Positions 46,616-59,559 of a stretch of DNA of 64,000 bases are shown in pieces. The stretch is from Cryptomeria japonica. Lineage: Eukaryota; Streptophyta; Pinopsida; Cupressales; Cupressaceae. The DNA is taken from contig NC_081415.1 in assembly GCF_030272615.1 (NCBI RefSeq), positions 627,663,240-627,727,239 on the forward strand, written 5' to 3'. The notes beneath the pieces are model-generated. The model was given only the letters and a program-made list of their open reading frames with translations. It was not told where the DNA came from and made no database searches. A program made the translations under genes and the position numbers. The stretch's first letter is position 1. Each line of letters opens with the position of its first letter.

Positions 46616-47097
46616 AACCTGCTCACCTATTAATTTGCCCTTTTACTGCAAAATTTGGCCACTTTGAGATGCGCGCGCATGCGAGGGCCCACCAATGCTG
46701 AACTACTCCTTGTCAAAAGCCCGCAAGCTTTGACACTAAGGATATATGTGGCCTTGCTCTTAAATTTCCTCCGCGTGACCAATGTGGGATAAATGGTCTA
46801 TGCCTAGGCCTTTGCTTGAAAACCCTCTGAGTCCTTTCTTCTATCACATGACTCCTGTCATTTGCTTTTGCCTAGAGGTTTTTGAGCCTCTTCAAGAACC
46901 ACGCAGGGGCACTGGCAATATACCAACCAATTGCATTTACTTGGAATTTTTACGCGAGGGGAGGATGCAAACTTGGTTTTATATTTTCCTTCTTTGAAAT
47001 GAATGCCTATTGAGCTGACCAATTAGGTGGTCCTTTGATAGCAGATGCAAAAATTAGAAATGAGCCTCCCAAATTCATAAAAATTTTATGAGTCCCA
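46616..47097. other. Right junction of the foreign block
   Basis: Contains a GCGCGCGCATGCG run at about 46672 and no supported gene. Gypsy B coding sequence resumes at about 47098 with DLNQPNPPCLDHF. I could not find a target duplication or paired ends for the block as a whole, so it may be composite. Confidence 0.45.
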
Positions 47098-48900
47098 ATA
47101 GACTTGAACCAACCAAATCCCCCATGTCTTGATCACTTCCAAAACGATGAGGCACTTATCGACTTTTTAGAAATACGGTATAACATACCAAGCGGGGATC
47201 ATAAAGATGGGTTTTCTATCGAACTTAACATCGCAACATACTTTGGGGTAGATGCCAAACCTTTCAGTTGCGAAAATATCACAATAAAACATGGATCTTC
47301 CAATGAAAACCACACTATGGCACTATTTGATCCCAAAAAAGTAAAAATAAAGAGTGTATCCAAAGGTGAAAACCTCTCCGAGGAGCCTGTGGATGAAAGG
47401 TTTGACATTCTCCCCTCTAGTAAAAATCAGGAGAGATCGACGATCCTAATCAAAGAAACAAAAGAATTCAATGTGGGGACCCCTGAGACTCCTCACCAAA
47501 TACATTTAGCATCTCTACTAACTCCAAAGGAACAACCAAAATTTGTGGAATTCTTCCAGAAGCATCAAATCAACTTCGCATGGTCTTATGCAGACATGTC
47601 TGACTTAGATCCTAATTTAGTCATGCATCCCCTAATCATGGCAGAAGGAGCTAAACCTGTTAAACAAAAACTTAGAAAGATGCACTCGTAGATTTCTATT
47701 CTAGTCAAAGCGGAACTCAAAAATCTCTTGGATGTTGGTTTCATCAAACCAATCGATTATGCAGAGTGGATCTCCAATATTGTAATTGTTGGTAACCTAA
47801 TGGGGGCATCCGTATCTATACAAAATTTAGAGATTTGAACAAAGAATTCCCTAAAGATGACTTCCCCTTACCAAACATCGACATGATTGTCGATCTCACA
47901 ATAGGTCATGCAATGCTTTCTCTTATGGATGGTTTTTCCGAGTACAACCAAATCCAAATTGCTCCAGAGGATCAACATAAAATATTTTTCACATGTCCAT
48001 GAGGAACATACTATTGGAATGTGATGACATTTGGTCTGAAGAATGCAGGGGCAACCTATCAAAGAGATATGACTACCATCTTTCACGATATGATGCACAC
48101 CATAATGGAAGATTATGTCGATGATTTACTAGCTAAATCATTAACAAGAGAGGGTCATCTAGCAATATTGGGTCAAATCTTTGATAGATTAGAGCAATAT
48201 CATGTCCATCTAAATCCAAAGAAATGTACCTCAGGGAAGCTCCTAGGATACATTGTCTCAAGAAAGGGCATTGAAGTAGATCCGACAAAAGTTAGAGCAA
48301 TCATGGACATGCCACCCCAAAAGAAAATCAGTCAGTTAAGGACACTACAAGGGTGACTACAATCAATTCGGAGATTCATTGCACAATTGGCTAATAAGTG
48401 TCATCCCTTCACGCATATGTTACACAAGAATATCCGCTTTCGATGGGATACAAAGTGCCAACAAGCATTCCAAATGCTTAAAGACTACATGCTAAATACA
48501 TTGTTGCTGATCCCACCTAATCCAAGTAGACCTCTATTGCTATATATTTCAGCTACAAATACGACATTAGGAGTACTACTAGCACAACACAATGCAAAAG
48601 GCAAAGAATGTGTTGTATATTATATCTCTCTCACATTGGTAGGCTATGAGCTCAATTACATGCCTATTGAGAGATCTTGCCTACCAGTTATCTTGGCAGC
48701 AACCAAATTGAGGCACTACATGTTAACACACAAGGTACAACTCATCGCCAAAATAGATCCACTCAAATACCAACTCAACAAGGAAACATTGATAGGCCGC
48801 TTGGCCAAATGGGTTATGATCTTGAGTGAATTTGATATAAAGTATGTGGACCGCAAGGCTATCAAGGGGCAAGCTGTTGCAGATCAGTTTGGCCGATGCA
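47098..48900 (+). pseudogene. pol: Gypsy B reverse transcriptase and first RNase H
   Basis: Resumes the gypsy polyprotein: NFAWSYADMSDLDPNLVMHP and AKPVKQKLRKMHS lead into RT (KAELKNLLDVGFIKPIDYAEW, about 47710-47770), FPKDDFPLPNIDMIVDL after a frameshift at the G-run near 47804, MTFGLKNAGATYQRDMTTIF, the catalytic YVDD in EDYVDDLLAKS (about 48112), and the KKCTSGKLLGYIVS segment. The RT-associated RNase H follows (ISATNTTLGVLLAQHN with the first catalytic Asp changed, VVYYISLTLVGYELNY, PLKYQLNKETLIGRLAKW, FDIKYVDRKAIKGQAVAD). Stops at 47691, about 47998 and 48354, and a frameshift near 48890. Confidence 0.9.
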
Positions 48901-48953
48901 CCCCTCGCAGGTGACCATCCTCTTTTTTTGAACTTTCCAGATGAGGAGATCTT

Positions 48954-49360
48954 CATGATCACAACTACACAACCTTGGAAGCTATATTTTTATGGCTCAT
49001 ATACTAGACATGGCTTGAGGGCAGGTATTCTTTTTATCACACCTCAAGGTGACAACATCCCGAAATCATACAGGCTCACTTTCCCATGCACCAATAATAT
49101 AGAAGAATTTGAGGCCTTGATCATAGGACTCAAATTGGCTATACAATAACATCTAAAAGAGGTACAAGTATATGGAGATTCTCAGCTAGTCATCTGACAA
49201 GTCACCAATGAGTACCAAACTAAGGATGATAAGCTCATGCCATATAAGAGTATGGTGGATAGTTACAAAGAATCATTTAAAACTATCACATTTGAGCAAG
49301 TACCAAGAGATTAGAATCGAGTTACCGACGCAATGGCTACACTTGCATCTCTCCTAGATC
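48954..49360 (+). pseudogene. Gypsy B second (archaeal-type) RNase H
   Basis: WKLYFYGSYTRHGLRAGILF, NNIEEFEALIIGLKLAIQ and VQVYGDSQLVI form an extra RNase H between the RT-linked one and integrase, a hallmark of the Tat lineage. The first catalytic Asp (normally FDGS) is Tyr (FYGS); the Glu and second Asp are kept. Stops near 49147, 49195 and 49312. Confidence 0.85.
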
Positions 49361-49549
49361 TTTTGCAAAATTCAACATGCTACGGTGAATTCTTCACTTA
49401 CCTACGCGATCACATACTTCCTCCCAACCAATCCAATAACCAACAAAAAACCTTCATCCACCAAACCGCTCGATACACCATCATTGCCGAAACCCTATAC
49501 CGATGAAGTATTGATGGTACTCTCCTTCGATGTTTGGAATAAGATGAGA

Positions 49550-50630
49550 TAACAAAGGCCTTGGAAGAGGTACATGAAGGAATTTGTGGGGCTCACTCAA
49601 GCGATCCTTCGCTAGCAAAGAAGATCATGTGCGCTGGATACTATTGGCCATCCATGAAAAAATATTCCTATAATTTCATCAGAAAATGCAAGATGTGCCC
49701 AGTTCACGGAGACCTAATACATGCACCAACATAGGAATTGCAACCAATCACGACACCATGGCCCTTTTGTCAATGGGGACTTGATCTTGTGGGTAAAATC
49801 CATCCATCTTCATCCAACAACCATAAATTTATCATTACCACCACTGAATACTTCACAAAGTGGATCAAAGTCATTCCACTTACCCAAGTCACTGACAAAC
49901 AAATCGCCTCATTCATCCTTAATCACATCATCTTCCAATATGGTGTACCCATGTCCATTATCACAGATAACGATCTTCCTTTCAAAAATCAGGATGTCCG
50001 TGAGCTTTGTAAAAAGTTTCACATCCAACACTATTTTTCCACCCCTTATTACCCACAAGGAAATGGTCAAGCCGAAGCATTGAACAAGAATATATTGAGG
50101 ATCCTTAAAAAGAGTCAATGATACTAGTCGTGATTGGCACATTCACTTAAATATACCACTATGGGCGTATCGAACTAGCATTCGAACCCCTACAGGTGCA
50201 ACTCTCTACTCACTGGTTTATGGAGCAAAAGACATTTTGCCTATTGAGGTTGAAATACCATCTCTATGGGTCTCTTTGCATAATATGATAGACGATGAAG
50301 CATACCGAGTCTCACGTCTTTAGGACTTGGAACTGCTTGATGAAAGGCGCAAGTTGCATACAACCACCTAAAAGCCTATCAGCAATGCATGAGAAGAAGC
50401 TACAATCATTGGGTCAAACCTCACACATTTGAGGTAGGTGATCTTGTTCTCAGGGAGAATCCTTGCAACTAACCAAACATAGAACATTAGGGCAAGTTTG
50501 AATCCAACTGGTTGGGTCCATATGTTATCACTGTTGTTTTTGGGTCTGGGGCATATTAGTTGGCAACTTTAGAAGGAGAACCACTAGCAGATCCAATCAA
50601 CAACATACACCTCAAACAGTTTCATACATA
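49550..50630 (+). pseudogene. Gypsy B integrase
   Basis: Zinc-binding HHCC part: EVHEGICGAHSSDPSLAKK, YYWPSMKKY and KCKMCPVHG (49566-49705). Catalytic core: first Asp in CQWGLDLVG (about 49771), second Asp in SIITDNDLPFKNQD (about 49955), Glu in GNGQAEALNKN (about 50062). After a frameshift near 50120 the C-terminal part continues (WAYRTSIRTPTGATLYSLVYG, IEVEIPSLWV, ELLDERR) and fades by about 50630. Several stops. Confidence 0.9.
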
Positions 50631-52834
50631 AGCTGTCTAGAGCATTAGGCTCCTCCAATATATCAGAAAATATCAAAAACATTCAGAAAACTGTCCTGAA
50701 GAAAATACAAAAAAATCAAGAAAATAGTAAAGAAAAATCATACATCCAAATGGTGAAAACCACTACGATGGCACCTTGGGTGAGTACGATGGTGAAAACC
50801 TAGAAAACAAGTGCCACTCATAAAGGCTATGGCTCCATTGTCTTTCAGACTCATTTTGATCACATCCATCACATCTATTCATCTATCATTCAAACCATGG
50901 CTTGTTAGTGATCTGCAATCAAAGTTATTACTTCACGTGTCCTGCATCCCGCTTTTAGATCAACATTTAAACTGGGGGCAATGCTTTTAACCTATTGATG
51001 GAAGTGGATTCAATAGTACTTATGATTCATTGATTTCCTCATTCAAAATTGGCTAGAAATAATACCAAAAACATTTGTAAGAACTCAAAAAATACCAAAA
51101 ACACTCACAAAATCCAAAAACATGATAAAACATCAAAAATCAATCAAAAATATGGCAATGCATATTATTCCTTGTACATACACATCGCAATAGACACCAA
51201 ACATTTTGAGCTACTAAAACAATGATCACTTATCAAATCAACCAACCAATCAAAACATCTACACACAACTGTCTTTACAAGGATGCATCCTTCCTCACAT
51301 ACAAGACATGGTAACATTTTCTTTGACAAGAAAATTCTGTTTAAGCTGCTAAGCACTTGGTCGATTTGTTATTTCTTTATTTATTCATATCAGGTACCTA
51401 TGCTACTCTAGGATATCCACAAGTGATTAGAGTAAGTCGGGATGGCTCCTGATATCTTTTTCTTTGTTTGTTGTTTACAGATTGATCCAATGAAGTTCTA
51501 GGGCATGTACTAATGGTGTCTATGTGGGAAGTTCACTAAGCTACATGATCCTATGCAAAATATAGTCATAGATCACTATGTCTTACTGACTAAAGTGTAT
51601 ATCTCGACCATTTGCGCATGAACCAGAATGAAGGGTAACTTTTCCTTGTCTATGATGCTTTCTTATAGGTGAAGTGCTCAAAAAACTTGGTTCCTGCTAC
51701 CTCGGCCAAGAACAATACTACCATGCTCGATGATGAAAATTAAGCACTTTAAATAATATATGGATCGTCATTTCATCTCATTTGTATATATTGCATTCCA
51801 TCCATCCATACATTCGTATAGTTGCATATCATTCATACATAGTAATGACAATGGATACTCTATTTTTCTCCTCTTCCATAGGAATGAGTCCTAGGTCCTC
51901 CATACCTTCTATCTAACATCGAATCCCCCCTCCCCCTCCCCATCTCGATAATCAACCTCACATACCCTATATTGTGTTCCCATTAAACCAATCAAGCCAC
52001 GTTCATCACCATCCATTTCTAACAGAAGGGTTGTGTATCCCATCCTAAGTCATCCTATAAGCCAAGCAAGTTACTCTGTCTACACAGGTACATTGACTCA
52101 TGCACACCTAGACTATCAACATATACTTTTTGATCAAGTATCTTTGAGTCTCATCAGGTAATCAATTATGAACATCCTAGACTACAACATGCATTTATTA
52201 CAGTGACCTAGTCTCAATGGGGCTGCTATAATTCACCACAACCAACCTACAATGCACACACTATCAATTGATCAACCAATCAAACACAATCAAAACAAAC
52301 AATTACATCAATTTTCTAAGTCTCAACGAGTATTTTTCTTCATATATCTTGACTTCATCGGGCAATTACATCAATTGTCTAAGCCACAACATGTCACTTT
52401 GATTCACTTACTCAGACTTTATCCCGTCCAAGCGAACAACTGACATCAACTGTCATACTTTGACTCAACCGGGGCAATTCAATAGGTTGCACCAGATTGT
52501 CCAACCAATTTTGATCAATTATATAGCATCAATCAAAAGCACAACACCGCATTTGCACCATATCTCCTGCATGACCTGAGGGTACTCACTGGCTTGCCAT
52601 TTGACCCCCATTTTCCTCCATCCTTTCACCATTATTTCTAAATTCTTCTATTCTCCCTATCCCCAACTTCTTTCTCTTTTTCAAGAGATCACCCAATTTT
52701 TCAAAAAAAATCGGCCCATCTCTTGAGGGGGCATACCACCCATTAAATTAACATTTATGTGGCACATTTCTTCACACCTATCTTTCTTTATTTGAAATGA
52801 TGCGATAAACCACACCGTCTCAAATAGGAGAAAA
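50631..52834 (+). other. Gypsy B 3' spacer
   Basis: No gene is supported between integrase and the 3' LTR. It contains AAAAACA-rich stretches (50660-50720, 51050-51150) and imperfect repeats around ATTACATCAATTNTCTAAG (about 52300 and 52363) with TTGACTTCATCGGGCAAT / TTTGACTCAACCGGGGCAAT units. Long non-coding 3' spacers with tandem repeats are typical of Tat-lineage elements. The tract before the LTR, AAATAGGAGAAAA, is the likely PPT. Confidence 0.7.
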
Positions 52835-54346
52835 TGTAGTCACATAAATATGTCCACTTAATTAAATGAATATTTACTATTTATTTGATTATTTAACCAT
52901 CAATAAATCAATTAATTAAATTAATATTTAATTAATTCATCCTCAACCTCTTCTTCTATTAACTAAATAAATTATTCAATTTATTTAAATTAATTTATCA
53001 AGCCACATTCTAAATCAATTAAATGAATAAAGCACATTTATTTAATTTAAACCCTTTCCTCTAAATAAATAAATAAATATTTATTTAAATCCCTAAACTA
53101 CCCCCCCCCCCCCCCCTCCACTTGCATTCTCCTACAAATGCAAGTTGCACCTATTTGGTTGAAATAAAGTTGTTTTAGTTTAATTAAAATCCTATTTTCT
53201 CTCACCCACCAAACCCACCAGACTCTTCTAACCCATTCTAGATTCTTCTAAACCATTCCTAATTATCTTAATCACCCTCCCTAATTATTGTCACATTCCT
53301 AAGCAACTTGAAGTCACTTCTCAAAGCCTCAAAGTCTTTGAAAAGCCTTAAAGGCTTTATGTCTTCAACAAGTTAACCCCTAAAGTCTTCCAAACCATTA
53401 ATGGCTCTTACATAACGATTAATGGTTAACTCAACTCACCCACATGGTTAGAGACTTTCCCTCTAACTCAACCTCCATTTAACTCATGAGTCTCTTCAAG
53501 CATTCATTGCTTTGACTATGGTTATCCCCACTAACTCTTGCACAAGAGTTTGTCTATTGGATAAAGACATTATTCATTGGATAAAGGCTTTATTCATTCA
53601 ACTCAAGTCTAACCTTACCTCCCAAGGTAACCTTCATGTCATCTCAAGCATTTAATGCTTCTTCCCTCTCCTCTCAAGCCATCTCATGATGACATTTGTC
53701 ATCCTAGGATTGGGTTGAAATCCCTCACATGGATCACAAACCGATCAATCCCGACCCTTGTTGAGATTACTCAATCTCAACCATCCATTGCCTTGTTTTT
53801 ACTAAAAATAGAGCCCATTCCTTCTTAATCCAGATCTAGAAATATTGTATGCATCTAACCTATAGTGAAATTGAGAGAGCATTTAGGAGCAAAATCATAT
53901 CTAGTTTGTTATTTTGGCTAAACTCAATATAGATTAATTAGGTATTTTCTCATATCTAGTTTGTTATTTTGGCTAAACTCAATATAGATTAATTAGGTAT
54001 TTTCTCATATCTAGTTTGTTTGCATTTGCATAGTCTTTTATCTTCATTATTCATAAATCTTGAATCTCCATAAGACATCCATAGTAGTTCAAAAAGTTGA
54101 GGGCTACACTCATGTGGAACTTGGACATGAGAGGAACAAGGGAGGAGCATCTATGAGCATGTTAGAGAGCATTTGGGAGGGTTTAGTGTCTTTTCTCCAT
54201 TTTTGTATGCTTTCTATAATATATTTGATATCTCTCTTGATATGCATGCTTAGGATTGTAGTTTCTTTCATATTTCATTTTTGATTGATACTAACACTAA
54301 CGTTTGACTCTTGTGTGTTCCTAACATTCCTTTTTGCAGTGCATCA
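52835..54346 (+). repeat. Gypsy B 3' LTR
   Basis: 1512 bases, TGTAGTCACATAAATATG to TGCAGTGCATCA. Longer than the 5' LTR because of an added 55-base tandem copy (53896-53950 and 53951-54005), a duplicated TTATTCATTGGATAAAG unit near 53571 and a C-run at 53101-53116. TSD CTAAT follows. Confidence 0.95.
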
Positions 54347-54351
54347 CTAAT
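54347..54351. repeat. TSD of gypsy B, right copy (CTAAT)
   Basis: Matches 19757-19761, showing that the two LTRs belong to one insertion despite the 34.6 kb between them. Confidence 0.9.
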
Positions 54352-55177
54352 TATATCATATCCATCCAAAATTGAATAATCATGAGATAATTAACTTAAT
54401 AATTTAATTAGTTTATTGCATTATTAAAGTAAGTAGAAAGATGGGATGTGACAAGTGTAAATATACAACTACAAAACAAGATATAATAGATGCAAGATAA
54501 ACAAATAATACACACACAAAACACCATATTTACAAGGTTTACCAATTTGACTACATTCACCAAAAAAGTAAATGAAATTTGAATTTATTGCTACTGTTTT
54601 TCAATCACATCTAAAATAGCTTATTACAACAACAATACCTATATTTAAAAAAATTATGTAAAATATCCTGAGAGATATCCATATTGAGAAGAATTATTTT
54701 TTGAATCTTAAATGAACCCTTAAGCTATAGTGTTCTTTGGAAGTCATCTGAATTTTTTCCAAAGATATAATGTTGTTAAAATAAATTAATGTTATTGTTG
54801 AAAATAAGTGTTGTCAGAGTAATAATACCAAAGTAAATATATTTTATTGCTACACTATAACCAACATTATTTTCAAACTTCTTTTCTTTTCTTTTTTATT
54901 TATATATAATTACATATAAATCAAAATACTCTTATGTTAAGAAAAACTAAAATTATCTAATTTAATCATTAATCAACCAATATATAATATAAACAAAATA
55001 TCATATTTAGTTTGACTACATTCACAAGAAAAGTAAAAAAAATAAAAAAAAATAAAAAATCCCAATTCATTACTTGTGTTCTTCAATTTTAAGTTTAATT
55101 GATTAATCTATTTTCATGTAAAACTAAAATATAGGTATTTTATTTATTAAGATTAGACAAAAAAAATTGAATATTAC
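54352..55177. other. A/T-rich spacer between gypsy B and gypsy E
   Basis: 826 bases with no gene. Words such as ACCAATTTGACTACATTCACCA and TCATCATATTTAGTTTGACTACATTCAC recur (about 54540 and 55000), suggesting decayed older repeat sequence. Confidence 0.6.
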
Positions 55178-56438
55178 TGTAGTCACATAAATCTGTCCAT
55201 TTAATTAAATGAATATTTACTATTTATTTGATTAATAAACCCACTAGCCAATAGTTAATTAAATTAACATTTAATTAATTAAACCTCAACCATTCTCCTA
55301 TTAATTAAATAAACTGTTCAATTTATTTCAATTAATTCATTAAACCAAATTCACAATCAATTAAATGAATAAAATCCTATTTATTTAATTTAATCCCCTT
55401 TCCTCTTTTAAAAATAATTAAAACATTTAAACTCCCCCCATTTGCATTCTCCTCCAAATGCAAGTTGCAACCATAATTGAAATAAATTAATTTAAATTTA
55501 AATTTAAATTTAAATCCTATTTTCCCTCACCCACCAAACCCACTTGCAATCCTAAATCCCCTTCTAGACTCTTCTAAACCATTCCTAATTAGCCTAATCC
55601 ATCCCCTAAATATTGTCACATTCCCATGCAACTTGGAGTCACTTCTCAAAGCCTTCAAAGTCTTTGAAAACCATTTAATGCTTTATGTGTTCAACAAGCT
55701 AGCCCCTAAAGTCTTCCAAACCACTAATGGCTCTTACATGACCATTAATGGCTCTTACAAGACCGTTAATGGCTCTTACATAACCATTTAAGGTCAAATC
55801 CACTTGCCCCCATGGTTAGAGACTTTACCTCTAACTCAACCCTCATTTGACCCATGGGTCTCTTCAAGGATTTATTGCTTTGACCATGGTTATCCTCACT
55901 AACTCTTGCAAAAGAGTTTATCCATTGGATAAAGACATTATTTATTGGATAATGGCTTTATTCTTTCAACCCTCCATTGCTCCATTTTACCTATAAATAG
56001 AGCTCATTTCTTCATAATCCAGATCCTGAAATCTTGTATGCATCTAATTTATAGTGAAATTTAGAGAGCATTTAGCATAATCATCCACATTTGTCTTTTT
56101 GGGCTAAAATTAACATTAGATAATTAGATAATATCTTGTTTTAGCTTGTTCATTTTTGCATTCTCATAATCATCCATTTTACAATCTTGAACCTCCATAA
56201 GACATCCAAAATAGTGCAAAAAGCTACTGAGAGCTACACTCATTTGGGAACTTGGAGAGGAGAGGAACAAGGGAGGAGTAGCTACAAGCATTGTGGAGGG
56301 CATTTTGAGATGCCTTATTGCATTTCTTAGATTTATCAAGCTTTCTATTTTATGTTTTGTGTCTCTCTTGATATGCTTGCTTAGGATAGTGTTTGATTTG
56401 TGATTTCTAACACTAACACTTATGTTTGTTGCTTGTGT

Positions 56439-56443
56439 GTTTG
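56439..56443. repeat. TSD of element D, left copy (GTTTG)
   Basis: Identical pentamer at 61130-61134. Confidence 0.8.
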
Positions 56444-59400
56444 TGTGAGGCCCTACCCCGACCTAGCCTATCTCTTCAGTTATATTCATTTTGGAACTAT
56501 TTTAGATGCTAGTTTTGACACACTATGGATAGAGAACTTTACATGGTCCCATGATTTTGGTAACATTGATATATATGGATGCTTCATTTATATGCCTTGT
56601 GGATGATAGAATATTATATGATTCTAGATTAGGGTAATATTGTGATGATGCAGGTTATTATCTAAATTTCAGGGTTTGTTATAATGTTAGAAAAATGTTT
56701 GCATATCTTGTAGATGGATCAAATTTTGAGGATTATGATGAAATTGCTTTGATTTGTGACAAATCGTATTTTATAATGTCAAGTCTTTGCAGAATGAATG
56801 TATTGTATTCTGATTTTGTGTTATATATTATATGAGGCTATTTGGAAAGTACTAATGTTTACATTTAGATGTGCAGGAAAATATCCATGTGACCATGGAA
56901 ATATTATGGAGAATCAAGCCTAGGCCAATGTGCGTTAGTAAAACCAGGGGTTGTCTATTTGGAGAGACAACACCCCGTATGTACTGTATTTTATTCGTAA
57001 ATGTAAAATGTTGCATGAGTGTAATTTGTATTTATTGGATTGTTTAAATTGTTTAAGGGACAATTGCCATGTGTATATTGTGATGTGGAATTATTTTGTA
57101 GTGTCACTTGACACCTATGTAGTATGTTGTGTTGGCAATTTGTCATGTCACCTTTTTGAGAGTTTTATTTTTTGTTAATTGTTATATCTCCTAAATATCC
57201 TTGAAGGAACCAAGAAATCTAGGTTAGTGAGCCACAAGGAAGGTCAACTCAGAGTTGACCCGTAGGTTAACTTCAGGTGGACTTTCTGAAGGTCAAATCA
57301 ACTCCTAGAGTCAATTTTAGAGCTTTTCTATTAGGCCTCATGGGGTACCTATGGGTGAAGGCCAAAATTGGCCATGTGTCTTTCCCTTAGGACTTGTTTA
57401 ACCACCCAAAAAAGTGGTTTTCCCAAGATGGACGAATTCCATCTATAGGAGTGCCATCCTTGGTAGGATAACCTTCTTGGAGATAGTAATCCCTCTTCCC
57501 CATTCCATTTCCCTTCTCTAGACACCTAGGTTAGGGAGTGTGTAAGACCTAGGGAAGACCAACCCAATGGGAGATCTCTCACTCTATCCAAGAGGTTGGA
57601 AGGAGTGAGAGAGGCCTTCTTAGGCTAAGAATGGAAGCTTAGTGGGCTAATCACCCACTCTCCATCCTTGGAGATTTTTGGAAAATTTTGAAAGAAAACC
57701 AATTTTGAGGATAGCAGATTTGGGGGGCTAAGGATTGCAGAAAAGAATTAGTGGATTGGGCAGCTCTTCACCAAGCTTTCCCTTAGACTTCCCTTGGTAG
57801 GTCAAGGTTGGTGTTACTATTTTTCCCCTCTTATGAAATTGTAAAAATGTTATAGAATGTTGGAATGGAAATTGCTGTAATTCTTTATTTCTGTTGTATT
57901 GTAAAATTTATGTGTTCTTGTTTATTTCTGTTTTATGTAATGTGGTGTTTGGGGAGTGTTCAAGACCATCCTTTCCTTGGGAGGAAAGATTGGTCTTGGG
58001 GGTGGAAGGAGTTTGACAGCCTTAGGGTGAGAGGCTCTCATTTTGAGAGTGATCTCAAGGGTCTATCCATGAGACCCTTGCTGCCTTTCTTTTGTGTTAT
58101 TTCTACTTGGGGGTCATAAGGGGTGCAAATATGGCATGTTTGCCTTTTTTTTTGGGGGTCATAAGGGTGTAGGGATTAAGGAAGAATTCTGGTTATGCAT
58201 TCATGGGTGCCATGAGTTGGCTGTAAGTTTTATTTAGCAGATTTCTCCCCTAGGGTACTTGGTCCACTTCCACCCTAATAAGGCATCATATTTTGTGATG
58301 GCGTTTCAGCTTGGGAAAGGGTGTCTCTGTTGTGTTATTTTCTTTCCCCTTGTTTGTTGTATTGCCTGGTTGTAACCCTGTCTAGGTCTTGATTCTCCTA
58401 GCTCAGGGGTGGCTTCTGGTAAGCCTAGGCTGGGAGGTGAGCTTCCCATGGTCACAGTCCTAAACCTTACATGCAGGTGGTTTGGAAACAGACTAGGAGT
58501 TGCAGATTGTGTTGTTGGAGAGTTTTGTACAGATTTCAGGTTTCCATTAAATGCAGAAAAGCAAAGAAAGAAATGTAACCATATGATTTGTAGCAAAAAA
58601 AAAAGAAAAGAGAAAGTGCATATGTAAATATAAGGCTTAAGTTGATTTGCTTCCTGTTTAAATAAATGTATTCTTTATTTTCTGTGTAAAGATTAGAAAA
58701 AAAAAAGGGACTGTTAGATTATTTACCCATTTTTATATTTGGGCTATTGTAACTTATCATTCTGGGAAGCCATGTAATTTTTATTATATTTTGATGTCTA
58801 TTGAGTTTGCTGTAGCCTACATTTAAATCTGGTCTATTCACTTGTTATTTACTGCAATATTAAAGAAAAGAAAAAAAAAAGGAAAAATGCATTAGGATTC
58901 CTTATTTACTTGCATAGTTTAAATTCTGTTATTCTATGACTGTTAAAACAAAAAAAAAGAGAACCAGAATTGTTTTATTTCTGTAGAAAGTTTAAATAAA
59001 AAGGAAGAAGAAAATAGACCTATTCTAAATGCTGTTAGAAGACTAAAAACAGAATGTAAATGGTTAAAATCTCAAATCAATATAAGGGTTTTTAGCCCTA
59101 TTATCCCAACATATAATTATATATATCTATAGGTATATAAGTATATATATTGAAAATATATACCTATATATATAAATATATATATAAGCTTCCTGTATGT
59201 GCATACCCCTGTAACAACGAAATAAAAGATTCATTCTGAACTTGTGCATCCCTGTTACAGAATATATAAAAGATTATATACTGCTGTGTTTAAAATATAA
59301 TGCAGAATACACTTCTTTATATATATATTCTGCATCTAAAAATATACTCTGTGGATGCCTGTAGAAGAAAATATTTTCATATTCATAAATGATATTGTGC

Positions 59401-59559
59401 ACCGTGTGTATATATATATATATAAATATAATATACATAATATATATTTGATATTCAAAAAAAAAAAAACACATCATATAACATTCTTTTCAAAACACGA
59501 AATATATTAAATTGTGTTTTTAAAAAAAAAAGAAAACGGGGAAATTGGAGACACGCGGG

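Larger units (their letters stand above)
19762..54346 (+). mobile_element. Gypsy B: Ty3/gypsy element with second RNase H, 34.6 kb with insertions
   Basis: Two LTRs (19762-21189 and 52835-54346) flanked by the same CTAAT TSD enclose: a leader with TTTAGCGC repeats, an upstream leader ORF, gag-protease (30718-34314), RT / RNase H (47098-48900), a second RNase H (48954-49360), integrase (49560-50630) and a 2.2 kb 3' spacer. The order RT-RH-aRH-INT and the extra ORF before gag are known from the Tat/Ogre/Retand group of Ty3/gypsy, to which I assign it. Two later insertions enlarge it: NA2 (23517-30212) in the leader ORF and a mixed block at about 34.4-47.1 kb after the G-patch/protease part. All frames are broken. 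Confidence 0.9.
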
